Of a stretch of DNA of 64,000 bases, positions 45,567 through 53,937 are shown piece after piece. Source of the stretch: Agromyces italicus DSM 16388. Its GTDB lineage: Bacteria; Actinomycetota; Actinomycetes; Actinomycetales; Microbacteriaceae. The stretch lies in assembly GCF_000421545.1 (NCBI RefSeq), contig NZ_ATXF01000008.1, positions 124,001 to 188,000 on the forward strand, given 5' to 3'. The first letter of the stretch is position 1. Each line of letters opens with the position of its first letter. Under the pieces are notes generated by a model. It did not search any database, was not told where the DNA came from, and saw only the letters and a program-made list of their open reading frames with translations. The translations under genes were made by a program, and so were the position numbers.

Positions 45567-47096
45567 TCACAGGTGTGACCCGGCCCCCTCGAGCTGCGCG
45601 GGCTGGCCAGCGGGCGCGCCGAGATCGGCCATGCGAGCGGTCGTGTCGAACGTGGTGAGCTCGTCGGGGTGCAACTGGTGCTGGACGACGAAGCTGCGGT
45701 CCTTGACTCGCCAGAGCCCTTGCCCGGTTCCGAGGGTAGGCAGCAGCTTCTGCTCGGTGCCCGAGAGCCCCAGCGCGGTCGCGGTGGCGCCGAGCTGGTC
45801 GGGCTCCTGGCGATACACGATGCGGGTTTCTGCGTTCGCGAGCAGCGAGGATGCGAGGGCGCGCATTGCGGATCCGGAGTCGCCGACATTGTCGAGGTCG
45901 GAGAGCTTGTGGAAGATCAGCATGTTCGCGATGCCGAAATGCCGGGCAAGGCGCCACTGCGCATCCATCCGACGCAGCAGTGCCGGGTAGGCCATGAGCC
46001 GCCAGGCTTCGTCGTAGATCACCCACCGCTGTCCGCCGGCCGGGTCGGACAGCGCCGACTCCATCCACGCCGACGAGCACGTCATGAGCACACTGATCAG
46101 GGTCGAGTTCTCGGCGACGCGCGAGAGGTCGAGCGAGACCATCGGCAGCGTCGGGTCGAAGCGGACTGTTGAGGGGCCGTCGAAGAGGCCGGCGAGGTCA
46201 CCAGCGACGAGCCGCCGGAGTGCGTGGCCGACGAGGCGGCCATCCTCGGCGAGCCGGCCGCCGTCATCGGCCTGGCTCGGCGCGAGAATGCGGTCGACGA
46301 CCATCGGCAGGATCGGCACATCGGCGCTGCGCACCGCGTCCGCGAGCGCGAGATCGATCGCGGTGTGCTCGAGCGGCGTGAGCGGACGATCGAGCACCGT
46401 TTCGGCCAGCGCGCCGATCAACTCACGACGGCGGGCCGCGAGCTGCGCCGACCACTCGGCATCCGACGTACTCGAAGCCCTGTGCCCCTCATCGAGCGGA
46501 TTCAGCCGATTGCGCAGCCCATGACCGAGGACGATCGCTTTGCCGCCAACGGCTTCGGCGACCGCGGTGTGCTCGCCCTTCGGATCGCCGGGCACGTACA
46601 CGCGTCGCCCGAACGGCAACGACCGTGTGTAGAGGGACTTCGCCAACGACGACTTGCCTGAGCCGACGATGCCAGCCAGCACGACGTTTGGTGCGGTGAT
46701 CATGCCGCGTTGGTAGAGCACCCACGGGTCGTAGACGAAGGATGCCCCGGAGTAGAGATCCTGCCCCACGAACACCCCAGCTGACCCGAGTCCGCCCTCA
46801 GCGAGGAACGGGTAGTGGCCCGCGAGCGTGGCCGAGGTGTCTTGATGCTTTGGCAGGCGCAAGCGGCCTGGCGTGCGGAGCGTCGCCGCGCCGGGTTCGC
46901 CGGAGGCTGGAAGGTAGGCGGCGTTGCGGGCCTCGTCGCGCTCAGCCTGCCAGTTGGTGCGCGCCTCTCGATGCCGGCTGCGTCGGGCATCTGCTTCGAT
47001 TCTGGATGCCTCGCGCCTCCGCGTTCGCCGATTGCAGCGTGCTTCACCGCGGGGCTCGACCAGCGCGGCGGTGTGCAGCCGCTCGTCGGTGCTCAC
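45567..47096 (-). CDS. VirB4/TraC-like conjugal transfer ATPase
   Basis: A 509-aa P-loop ATPase: Walker A GIVGSGKSS (142-150), Walker B RWVIYDEAWRLM (about 352), then HFGIANMLIFHKLSDLDNVGD and ETRIVYRQEPDQL, the C-terminal half of VirB4. The N-terminal VirB4 domain is missing and is probably supplied by the SCO6880-like protein at 47983. The first 60 residues are a basic, charged helix. The GTG start overlaps the upstream gene stop by 4 nt (GTGA). Confidence 0.85.
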   Translation of the reverse strand: MSTDERLHTAALVEPRGEARCNRRTRRREASRIEADARRSRHREARTNWQAERDEARNAAYLPASGEPGAATLRTPGRLRLPKHQDTSATLAGHYPFLAEGGLGSAGVFVGQDLYSGASFVYDPWVLYQRGMITAPNVVLAGIVGSGKSSLAKSLYTRSLPFGRRVYVPGDPKGEHTAVAEAVGGKAIVLGHGLRNRLNPLDEGHRASSTSDAEWSAQLAARRRELIGALAETVLDRPLTPLEHTAIDLALADAVRSADVPILPMVVDRILAPSQADDGGRLAEDGRLVGHALRRLVAGDLAGLFDGPSTVRFDPTLPMVSLDLSRVAENSTLISVLMTCSSAWMESALSDPAGGQRWVIYDEAWRLMAYPALLRRMDAQWRLARHFGIANMLIFHKLSDLDNVGDSGSAMRALASSLLANAETRIVYRQEPDQLGATATALGLSGTEQKLLPTLGTGQGLWRVKDRSFVVQHQLHPDELTTFDTTARMADLGAPAGQPAQLEGAGSHL

Positions 47097-47575
47097 AATG
47101 TCACGCCGTTGCGGCCTTCGGCGGCACTGATCGCAGAAGAGACTGGTTGCGGTTGCGGTTGCGGTTGCGGTTGCGGTTGCGGTTGTGGGCGCCAAGCCAT
47201 GTCGGGCCGCCGAGGAGGTAGCTCAGCGTGTGCGCGCGGAAGCGGTGCCATCGCGGGCGCTGGCTCGGCTGTCGCGTTGTAGTGCCGAAGCAGAGACACG
47301 TACCTGAACGACTCGTTGTACGTCAGCGCGTAGGGGGAGCCGAAGGGCTCGATCGTGTGATCAGAGACGCCCACCGGGATCTCGTCGTACACGTACCCGT
47401 TCACCAGGGCCGCCTCCAGCGTGTGGTCACCGTCGTCGAGCTGCCGCAGTTGGTAGATCGCCGCGATCGGCCCCTCCTGATCGATGAGCGCGAGTAGGCC
47501 GTCGGCTTCGTCACCCTGCAGGAACGCGACACTGATCCAGCGGGTAGCAGTTGCGTGTTCGTCGAGGACTGTCAT
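47093..47575 (-). CDS. hypothetical protein with Pro-Gln repeat, conjugation operon
   Basis: A 160-aa protein. A globular N-terminal part of about 100 residues (ATRWISVAFLQGDEADGLLALID ...) is followed by a low-complexity tail with PQPQPQPQPQPQPV, coded by seven GGTTGC/T hexamers. The ATG at 47575 follows GGAGCG by 5 nt. It overlaps and is coupled to the VirB4-like gene. I recognise no family; its place suggests a channel accessory. Confidence 0.6.
   Translation of the reverse strand: MTVLDEHATATRWISVAFLQGDEADGLLALIDQEGPIAAIYQLRQLDDGDHTLEAALVNGYVYDEIPVGVSDHTIEPFGSPYALTYNESFRYVSLLRHYNATAEPAPAMAPLPRAHAELPPRRPDMAWRPQPQPQPQPQPQPQPVSSAISAAEGRNGVTL
47145..47186. repeat. hexanucleotide tandem repeat (GGTTGC)n
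   Basis: Six perfect GGTTGC units and a seventh GGTTGT stand in tandem inside the coding sequence of the 160-aa protein, encoding Pro-Gln dipeptides on the minus strand. Unit gain or loss keeps the reading frame, so repeat-number polymorphism would change only the length of the linker. Confidence 0.9.
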
Positions 47576-47699
47576 GGTCCGCTCCAATCAGGATGCTTGC
47601 GATTGGAGGTGTGTTTGAGCGCCCAGCCGAGCATCTCGGCGGGGTCTCAATGTCAGGGGCTCAGAATAGGCTGGCCGCACCAAAACAAAGGGGCGGGCG

Positions 47700-47927
47700 A
47701 TGCCTGATTACAACGTGTTCAAGGACGAGAGCGGCTGGGCGGCCAAGCGGGAGGATGCGTCTCGTGCATCGTCGCGACATGGGACTCAGGCTGAGGCATA
47801 CGCTGCGGCACGCGACCTTGCGGCGAATAACGGAGGCGGAGACGTGAGTATTCACGGCGTCAACGGGCAGATCCGCGAGAAGAACACGATCGCCCCCGCA
47901 AAGGACCCGCGCGAGACCCGCGGATAA
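47700..47927 (+). CDS. DUF2188-like small protein
   Basis: A 75-aa protein: YNVFKDESGWAAKREDASRASSRHGTQAEAYAAARDLAANNGGGDVSIHGVNGQIREKNT. The VF...W.A..E.A......TQ.EA...AR..A....GG...IHG..G.I pattern is that of DUF2188. A TAGGCT -10 (47667-47672) and AAAGGGGCGG precede the ATG. It stands on the opposite strand to the transfer genes and is flanked by two of them, so it is an independently transcribed insertion. Confidence 0.75.
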   Translation: MPDYNVFKDESGWAAKREDASRASSRHGTQAEAYAAARDLAANNGGGDVSIHGVNGQIREKNTIAPAKDPRETRG

Positions 47928-47982
47928 CGCTTCGCGACGTTTCCGTCGGTCGGGCTGCTCAGATGGGTACGGTCGGTGGAGT

Positions 47983-49440
47983 TCAGACGCTCCGGCAGAG
48001 CGGGAGCGCCGCGGCTGTGAACGCCTGAGCCTGCTGACCGACGAGTCTGCGCGTCTCGCACGACGCCTGGATTGCTGCTTGCTCGATAGCCGAGACGGCG
48101 GCGTCGAGTTCGTCGACGGTCGGTGCGGTCACAGCGATGAGGCCGGTGGTACGGAGTACGCCGTGGCCGGCGGTGAGGTCGGCTTCCTGCTGGAGCACGT
48201 CTTCGTACTCGGCGGTCGAAGAGGCATCCTCGATTTGCCCGATGCGCTGTCTTTGGTGGGCGTCGCTGATGAGCTCGGTCTTCTTCTTGCGGAGATCGCG
48301 GGCCGCTTGGTCGGCGCGCACCGGCAGGTAGTGGAGGGCGATGGTGCGGAGGACGCCGTTGGTGAAGACGAGTGGCGCGAGGAAGCCCGGAAATACCTGC
48401 GAGCGCGGCCATTCGCTGATCCAAAGTACGGCATGAAGAGCACTGTCTGTGTGTAGGTGGTCCCATGCCTCGGTGACCGCGACGGGGCCGGCGGCGGCGA
48501 GGTCGCGGCCGATCTCGGTGTGGCGTTCGAGGTCGACACCAACGGCAGGGTCGTAGGCGGTGCGGAGGACGCTCGCGAGTTCGTCGGCGGTGAGCCATCC
48601 GCCGGTGATGAGGTCTGCTGCGCGCAATGCGCCGGTGAGGGCGATCATCTCCTGCCTCAGCACAGCGGCGGCGCCTCGCATCCCGCCGCCCTGCGACCTG
48701 ATCTGGCGTGATGCCGCGCCGAGGTCGAGGGCGACGCTGATGGTGGTCGCGTGGCGTTCACCGGCCGGCCCGGCGCGTTCGATGAGGTCGCGGTAGGTGG
48801 CGGCGGCCCAGGTGTCGTCGTCGAGGCCGTGGCGTTCCCACCATTCGGCGAGGCCTGTGCCGGAGTCGGGCAGCGTTCGTTCGGAGACCTGCAGGCGGGC
48901 GATGCGTCCGGAGCGACAGGCAGCGGCGAGCACACGGCCCCATCCATTGACGCGGCGGTGCTGTTCGCCGGGATCAAGGAGTGCGAACGCCGGGTGCGAG
49001 ACCGAGATGATCGCGGTGAGGGTCTGCTCGTGCGGGTCGTGGATCATGACGGTGCCGGTCTCCGGGTCGTTCCACTCGCGAAGTGAGGCGGCGTCGCCAG
49101 GGAGCGCGAGGGTGCCGACGGGGCGTGGTCGGAGGATTCGCCGCCGGTATGTGAGCTGTCCGCGGGCTGTGCGCAGCATCCATCTGATCGTGATCGGTGC
49201 CCATTCGACGAGCTTGCGACCGCCGACCGGGATGGTCGCGACGAGCGCGGCGGTACCCCAGATGGGGCTGGTCCAGGTGACGCCGGCCGCGCCGGCCGTG
49301 TACAGCCCGATCACCAGGGTGAGGAGTCCGATCGTGAGCGCGATGAGCTGGGGGAGTGAGAGCCCGAGCAGGATGCCGTGGCGTGTGAGTCGTGAGAACT
49401 GCATTGGGGCGAGTCGGAACGTCGTGAGGTCGGTGTCCAT
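47983..49440 (-). CDS. SCO6880-like conjugal transfer protein
   Basis: A 485-aa membrane-associated protein: two N-terminal helices (residues 25-75) followed by a soluble region with SASC-like ALPLCRSV end, REWNDPETGTVMIHDPHEQTLTAIISVSHPAFALLD and an RMxR-type arrangement typical of the actinobacterial 'SCO6880' group. It is often next to VirB4-like ATPases, and may be the VirB3-VirB4 N-terminal equivalent. The ATG is 2 nt after the TrbL-like stop. Confidence 0.8.
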   Translation of the reverse strand: MDTDLTTFRLAPMQFSRLTRHGILLGLSLPQLIALTIGLLTLVIGLYTAGAAGVTWTSPIWGTAALVATIPVGGRKLVEWAPITIRWMLRTARGQLTYRRRILRPRPVGTLALPGDAASLREWNDPETGTVMIHDPHEQTLTAIISVSHPAFALLDPGEQHRRVNGWGRVLAAACRSGRIARLQVSERTLPDSGTGLAEWWERHGLDDDTWAAATYRDLIERAGPAGERHATTISVALDLGAASRQIRSQGGGMRGAAAVLRQEMIALTGALRAADLITGGWLTADELASVLRTAYDPAVGVDLERHTEIGRDLAAAGPVAVTEAWDHLHTDSALHAVLWISEWPRSQVFPGFLAPLVFTNGVLRTIALHYLPVRADQAARDLRKKKTELISDAHQRQRIGQIEDASSTAEYEDVLQQEADLTAGHGVLRTTGLIAVTAPTVDELDAAVSAIEQAAIQASCETRRLVGQQAQAFTAAALPLCRSV

Positions 49441-49442
49441 GG

Positions 49443-50840
49443 TTACGCGCCTTTCGAGGGTTGAACGACTGGCGGGGGCGGCGGAGCCGAGGCGTGCGGT
49501 CGTGTCGGCGCGGTGGTGATGACTGGCGGCGGAGTGTCCGGGGCTGGCGAACTTATGTCGCCGACGGCTTGGGTATGGGACTCGCCGGCGTGCCCGAGGG
49601 CCTGTCCGGTGTGTACGCCTGCTTTCGCGGCGCCGGTGGCGACTTGTGCGCCGATTGCGACAGCCGCTCCGGCAGGCCCTGCGGCCGCTCCCGCACTGGC
49701 GGCGCTCCCGCCCGCAGCCCCTCCGGCCGAGCTAGCGCCACTTGCGCTTGCAGCACCGCCGCTCGCGGAGGCTCCAGCACTGGCTGTGCTTGCTCCGGCG
49801 CCCGAGGGTCCAGCTCCGCCTGAGCTCGAGGCGGATGCCGGTGACGCGCGCCCTTGTGGCATCTTGCCGCCGCCGTCGAGGATCTTCTTCGCCCCGTCGA
49901 CCATGGGCGTCGACGGCACCGGGACGGGGCGGTTCATCGCGTTCTTCGCTTCTTGCTCGCTGGACATTGCGTGGTGAATGTCGAGGCCGATGAAGCTGAG
50001 GAACTTGTAGGTGATATAGGGCGCGAAAGCGGCGATGAACATCAGCACGATGCCCGCGATCGGGTCGCTGACCGACGCGAGATCCGCATCGATCGGTGCC
50101 GAGACCTGGGCGACAGCGACGAGGAAGATCACGACCAGCACGAGTTTGGACAGCACGAGGCCGATCACGAACGCAATCCACTTCGAGAGCCACCCCTTCG
50201 CGGCATCCCATGTTGCGCCTGCCAGCGCGACCGGACCGAAGACGATCGCGACGAGCAGGAGGGCTTTGCGGATCAGCAGAGAGAACCAAACGATCGCGGC
50301 GGCACTGATCGCGAGCGCGGACAGGAAGATCGTGACGATCGCGCCGACGCCTGGGCCGCCGACGTTGATCGCGGTGAGACCGACGGCGAGCAGGGCGATG
50401 CGGTCGCCCATGCCTTCCATCGTGTTTCCGGATGCCTGAACGATGCCGATCGCTAGTTGGTCGGTGATCTCGAGTAGCAGCCCGGTGATCGTGATGATGA
50501 CGAATGAGCCAAGGATCGACTTCGCTAGGCCGACGGCCGCGCGCGAGAGTGCGGTGGGGTCGCGGTGGACGAGGCCGGTGATCAGTTGCAGGCAGAACAG
50601 GATTAGGGTGACGAATACGGCGACGCCGAAGAGCACGTTGTAGACCTTGATGTAGCCGGGGTCGGTGACGTCGACGAGGGTCGTCGTGTCGAATGCCGCC
50701 CACACCGATTCGAAGAGCCACGCGGCTGCCGCGCCCATCGCCTGTGCGAGCCAATCGAATGGAGCGGCGACGAGGGCAGCGGATCCTTCACCGACGGTGT
50801 TGCAGACCTCGGCGATGACCGGCACATCGCAGACGCTCAT
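49443..50840 (-). CDS. TrbL/VirB6-like conjugal transfer membrane protein
   Basis: A 465-aa protein: N-terminal hydrophobic segment, then five to six TM helices in residues 60-290 (LFGVAVFVTLILFCLQLITGLV; AIVWFSLLIRKALLLVAIVFGPVALAGATWDAAKGW; ISFIGL...). Residues 320-450 are Ala/Gly/Ser-rich and low-complexity, ending in Pro-rich APPPPPVVQPSKGA. The GPVALAG...KGW motif is conserved in TrbL/VirB6. It would form part of the inner-membrane channel. Confidence 0.82.
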   Translation of the reverse strand: MSVCDVPVIAEVCNTVGEGSAALVAAPFDWLAQAMGAAAAWLFESVWAAFDTTTLVDVTDPGYIKVYNVLFGVAVFVTLILFCLQLITGLVHRDPTALSRAAVGLAKSILGSFVIITITGLLLEITDQLAIGIVQASGNTMEGMGDRIALLAVGLTAINVGGPGVGAIVTIFLSALAISAAAIVWFSLLIRKALLLVAIVFGPVALAGATWDAAKGWLSKWIAFVIGLVLSKLVLVVIFLVAVAQVSAPIDADLASVSDPIAGIVLMFIAAFAPYITYKFLSFIGLDIHHAMSSEQEAKNAMNRPVPVPSTPMVDGAKKILDGGGKMPQGRASPASASSSGGAGPSGAGASTASAGASASGGAASASGASSAGGAAGGSAASAGAAAGPAGAAVAIGAQVATGAAKAGVHTGQALGHAGESHTQAVGDISSPAPDTPPPVITTAPTRPHASAPPPPPVVQPSKGA

Positions 50841-50864
50841 CGGATGCCTTCGCTGGGCCCGGTG

Positions 50865-51134
50865 TCAGACCGTCTGCCCGACGCCCCAGAAGAAGTTCAC
50901 GAGCGTGACCGATGCACCGCAGACAATTGCCGCCCCGCAGCAGACGAGCACGCCGGTCTTGCCGCGTGCGGAGAGGTGCGGGTTGGACGAGTTCGCACCG
51001 AAGCCCCACACGATCGCCGCGACTATCAAGGCCAGCACGCTGAGAATCAGCCCCACCGTCATCACCGCGCCAACGATGACGCGCAACTGCTCGATGCCCG
51101 GAAGACCGGTCCCGTTCGGATCGATGTCGATCAC
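50865..51134 (-). CDS. DUF6112-like small membrane protein (copy A)
   Basis: An 89-aa protein with two TM helices: LRVIVGAVMTVGLILSVLALIVAAIVWGFG and VLVCCGAAIVCGASVTLVNFFWGVG. Many such proteins are assigned to DUF6112 and may be pilin-like (VirB2) subunits. The GTG start follows AGGGAG. It is paralogous to 53938-54204 (both have V..GAAx...GV..VNF near the end). It diverges from the zinc-ribbon gene. Confidence 0.75.
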   Translation of the reverse strand: MIDIDPNGTGLPGIEQLRVIVGAVMTVGLILSVLALIVAAIVWGFGANSSNPHLSARGKTGVLVCCGAAIVCGASVTLVNFFWGVGQTV

Positions 51135-51250
51135 GATGTGCTCCCTCGCTCGAACGCCGTCAATGGATGCGTACAAGTGCCAGGTGTGCAGGTAGGCCCA
51201 TCACTGCCAGCTGTCGTTGGGGGCCGTTCGGCGCACGCTCTTCGCGCGCG

Positions 51251-51256
51251 TATTCT
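51251..51256 (+). promoter_or_regulatory. -10 box of a leaderless promoter for the zinc-ribbon gene
   Basis: TATTCT lies 7 nt before the ATG at 51264; there is no ribosome site. Confidence 0.5.
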
Positions 51257-51263
51257 CGTCAGC

Positions 51264-51401
51264 ATGGATTGGCTCGCAACGGAACCCGACTGCCCGAACT
51301 GCGGCACTCGGTGCTTGCCCGGGCTCGCCGGTATTCCGTACTGCCGAACATGCAAGCTCGCGGTGATGCTGTCCGTCGGTGTCCGGCAATTGATGTCGTA
51401 G
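51264..51401 (+). CDS. small zinc-ribbon protein
   Basis: A 45-aa protein, MDWLATEPDCPNCGTRCLPGL..., with CPNC and CRTC pairs that bind one zinc ion. It has a leaderless promoter at 51251 and its stop codon overlaps a hairpin terminator, so the small ORF looks like a full gene. It stands on the opposite strand to its neighbours and converges on the ImmA-like gene, which also has Cys-rich ribbons. Function unknown. Confidence 0.6.
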   Translation: MDWLATEPDCPNCGTRCLPGLAGIPYCRTCKLAVMLSVGVRQLMS

Positions 51402-51420
51402 CTCCGCCGTAGAGCGGAGC
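51401..51420. terminator. hairpin between convergent zinc-ribbon and ImmA/IrrE genes
   Basis: GCTCCGC (51401-51407) and GCGGAGC (51414-51420) form a perfect 7-bp stem with loop CGTAGA; its first G is the last base of the zinc-ribbon TAG. No T-tract follows. Confidence 0.6.
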
Positions 51421-51501
51421 GACGACGTGAGGCTGGGGCAGTCCCGCAAGTCGAGGCGTGCAATGAATGCTAGTTGCGGGTAACGCTCACAGACGAGAGG
51501 G

Positions 51502-52533
51502 TTAGATACACTCGTGCTCGACTTGTCCGGCCTGTTCGGCGAATGACAAGGCCGTGAAGCAATTCGGACAAGTTTCTCCAAGTCTGGGCTCGCACGCGCA
51601 TCGGCCGCACGCGGGACAGATGTGTTCGCTGCACCTGTTGCAGCGCCTGATTGTGGCATCGACGACGAAGACATGCTCGCACGCCTCGTTGGAACACTCC
51701 TGCTCCAAGATGTGCCATGAAGGTGTTCGTCCGAATCGTTGCGCAGGCCGGATCACCACAAAGGCATATTCCTGCGTGTGATCTAGCGCAACCGAGGCGA
51801 CGAGATCAGATTGCGCCCATCCAGAAGTTGCAAGAAGTCCCTCGCTCAGCTCCGCTTCCACGGCTCGAGCTTCTTGCATGGATCGTGCGACTAGAGTTCC
51901 GAGAGCCGGCTGGATCAGCCCGCGGGCTGGCGCAAAAACGTCGTCGCTTGTGGAGCGTGCAAAGATGACGCGACCTTCGTGGTCGACGACCGCTGCAACC
52001 GCCGGAGTGTCACCGGCAATTTCCACGGCCCGCATCGCGATAGCTGATCGGGATGCTCGCGAGGACTCGTAGAACTCCGCCAGGAGCGACGGGTTGAGAT
52101 GATCGGGACCGAACTCATCGGGAAAGAGGAGCTCGGCCGCGATCGAGTCGGCGACTCGTTCCTCAAGCTTGGCTCCTAGGGAGGGGGGAACACGGAACAG
52201 CGTCGTCGCCCACTCACGATGCTGACGTTGGATGTGGTGACCGACTTCGTGCAGCAAGGTAAAGGTGTCTCGGCCTGCGGTGAGCGTTGGATGGATGACG
52301 ATTGCTGACGGCGGATTCGCTCGATACCTGTAGTACCCGAACACCGAGCAGCCGTTACCCGGACTCAGGTCGTACTCGATCTCGAGCTCGGCGCTCGCGT
52401 CGATCGCGGCTTCGGGGTCGCTCGACAGTAAGGCAGTATCCAGCGCGCCACGAGCGTTCTCCCAGTCGAGCAGCAGCCTCGCAATCGATCGGTACGATCG
52501 CGAGGCGACAAGCTCTGCAACGTCTAACGTCAT
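51502..52533 (-). CDS. ImmA/IrrE-type metallopeptidase with C-terminal zinc-binding region
   Basis: A 343-aa protein. The M78 peptidase has FTLLHEVGHHIQRQ (HExxH at 95-99), with a downstream EERVADSIAAELLFPDE giving the third zinc ligand. After residue 270 a Cys-rich tail follows: CSNEAC, CNRCSEHICPACGRCAC, CPNC, able to bind two or three zinc ions. ImmA-type proteases cut XRE repressors. The start overlaps the stop of the 287-aa gene (ATGA), so the pair is translationally coupled. GC content is visibly lower than in the transfer genes around it. Confidence 0.85.
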   Translation of the reverse strand: MTLDVAELVASRSYRSIARLLLDWENARGALDTALLSSDPEAAIDASAELEIEYDLSPGNGCSVFGYYRYRANPPSAIVIHPTLTAGRDTFTLLHEVGHHIQRQHREWATTLFRVPPSLGAKLEERVADSIAAELLFPDEFGPDHLNPSLLAEFYESSRASRSAIAMRAVEIAGDTPAVAAVVDHEGRVIFARSTSDDVFAPARGLIQPALGTLVARSMQEARAVEAELSEGLLATSGWAQSDLVASVALDHTQEYAFVVIRPAQRFGRTPSWHILEQECSNEACEHVFVVDATIRRCNRCSEHICPACGRCACEPRLGETCPNCFTALSFAEQAGQVEHECI

Positions 52534-53393
52534 GCACGACCAATCTCGCGGACACGGGCTATTGCCGCGCGAAGTTGCGCACTCGGGTCGCCATCAGAGC
52601 GTGCAGCCAGTGCAAAGTCTTGCTGCACAAGATTCCGAAATGTCGCCTCGTCGATTGCGAGCTCTAGTGCGGCGTCTACTAGCTCGTCTTTGAACTTCGG
52701 TGAGGACAAGAGTGAGTCTGAGACGGGGGCGGTTATCAAGTCGATCGGATCAACTTCCAGCGAGAGTGCAAGCGTCTCCAGCTCGCCCAAATCCGGAAGT
52801 CGTTCGCCGCGCATCATCGCCACAGCATCTGGGGTAGTGAGGCCGAGGGCCTCAATGAGTTCCTCGATGCCTGCTCCGACCCGCTCCATCGTGGATCGAG
52901 AAAGTTGCGTTTGCCCGGGCGAGGGGTTTGGCCAGAGGTGGAGGCAGATCGCTTCCCATCTGTCGATCATTGCGTCGCTCTCAGCGTGAAAGTCGCCCTC
53001 ATCCACGTTCGGCTCCGCTAGTGCAAAAGGGGCTTCAACGGGGTCACCTTCGATGAATTGCATTGTGCGCAAGATCGACCGCTCGCTCACGAGCTCACCG
53101 AGCCGCCGATGGAACAGATGATTGCCCACACCGGTCTCGCGTGTCGGCCAGACTGCAAGCGAAACGCCCAGTGGGCTATCGGGCACGACCATCGCGGGCG
53201 GAAAGATTGGTTCGCTTGGCAGAGCCACAGGCCAAACGAGCGCAAATGATGCAGCCGCGCGTGCCACTAGGGCAAGCCCGAGCGTTTGGCGATTCCAAGA
53301 AAGGAGCCAAAGGTCGCCGACTCGCGGCGTATCACCTGCTGATCCGGCCCAAGCGCTCGGGTCTATGCCCGCGGGGGCGATTTCAAAGTTCAT
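52530..53393 (-). CDS. protein with possible MazF-like N-terminal and XRE-like C-terminal parts
   Basis: A 287-aa protein I cannot assign firmly. Residues 20-105 (VGDLWLLSWNRQTLGLALVA ... PPAMVVPDSPLGVSLAVWPT) show the GDxW and beta-strand pattern of MazF/PemK barrels. Residues 170-240 (TPDAVAMMRGERLPDLGELETLALSLEVDPIDLI) resemble the second half of an XRE helix-turn-helix. If right, it would be the repressor cut by the ImmA-like protease encoded next. A GTATC direct repeat lies upstream. Confidence 0.55.
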   Translation of the reverse strand: MNFEIAPAGIDPSAWAGSAGDTPRVGDLWLLSWNRQTLGLALVARAAASFALVWPVALPSEPIFPPAMVVPDSPLGVSLAVWPTRETGVGNHLFHRRLGELVSERSILRTMQFIEGDPVEAPFALAEPNVDEGDFHAESDAMIDRWEAICLHLWPNPSPGQTQLSRSTMERVGAGIEELIEALGLTTPDAVAMMRGERLPDLGELETLALSLEVDPIDLITAPVSDSLLSSPKFKDELVDAALELAIDEATFRNLVQQDFALAARSDGDPSAQLRAAIARVREIGRA

Positions 53394-53421
53394 TCAGAAT
53401 CCAAAAGCAAAGTTGACGATC

Positions 53422-53435
53422 GTATCATTTGTATC
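53422..53435. promoter_or_regulatory. GTATC direct repeat before the 287-aa gene
   Basis: GTATC-ATTT-GTATC, two copies 9 bp apart, lie 29 nt upstream of the start of the 287-aa gene and in the gap to the MazF-like gene. It is AT-rich and a candidate operator for the XRE-like product. Confidence 0.4.
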
Positions 53436-53445
53436 GACTGAACAC

Positions 53446-53796
53446 CTACCGGTTCTTGTAGTGGTCCAACACCGTGGATTTCAGCGGCTCTGGGATCGTC
53501 GCGAGATACGCACAATCGTGTGGGTGACCAGTCAACCGCTTCCGGATCGAGCGGATGAAGCGATGGGACCACCAGCCATCTTTCGTCAGACCGAGAGTGC
53601 TGTCCGCCGGACTAAAGAGGTCGATCGACGCATCGTAGGCAGTCGTTGTTCGCGACATTGCCCTCCAGACTTCGGGATCGCTCGGAAGCTCCGCAACGCA
53701 CACGACGCGGCGAGGCGTTGAATGCGTATCGCCGACCGTAATTGCGGTATGGCGGGGGAGGTAGATGTCGCCGCGCTGTGCAGTTGATCCGGGCAT
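53446..53796 (-). CDS. small MazF/PemK-like candidate toxin
   Basis: A 116-aa protein with MPGSTAQRGDIYLPRHTAI (MazF-like RGDIY start), RRVVCVAELP, LGLTKDGWWSHRFIRSIRKRL and CAYLATIPEPLKSTVLDHYKNR, an order of strands and final helix resembling MazF endoribonucleases. Similarity is by pattern only. The ATG at 53796 lies 7 nt after TAAGTT, so the mRNA would be leaderless; a longer frame upstream is unlikely. It is the first gene of the leftward accessory block. Confidence 0.5.
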   Translation of the reverse strand: MPGSTAQRGDIYLPRHTAITVGDTHSTPRRVVCVAELPSDPEVWRAMSRTTTAYDASIDLFSPADSTLGLTKDGWWSHRFIRSIRKRLTGHPHDCAYLATIPEPLKSTVLDHYKNR

Positions 53797-53803
53797 ACGC
53801 ACG

Positions 53804-53809
53804 AACTTA
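53804..53809 (-). promoter_or_regulatory. -10 box of a leaderless promoter for the MazF-like gene
   Basis: On the minus strand TAAGTT lies 7 nt before the ATG at 53796. The remaining 130 bp up to the DUF6112-like gene hold no ORF I can support. Confidence 0.45.
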
Positions 53810-53937
53810 TAGCAACGAACGGTCGCGGCTTGCGGGGACGAAACACACATACCTCGTATTGGGGCGATGAGTGGTCTGGTCGTTGGTTCTCCAGTCGGCC
53901 GATTCGCCGCGCCCGATGCGCCAGTGCTTAAGCGCAA

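Noticed and set aside
47145-47186. CRISPR-like or phase-variable repeat
   Set aside because: The unit is 6 bp, has no spacers, and keeps reading frame, so neither CRISPR nor on/off phase variation applies.
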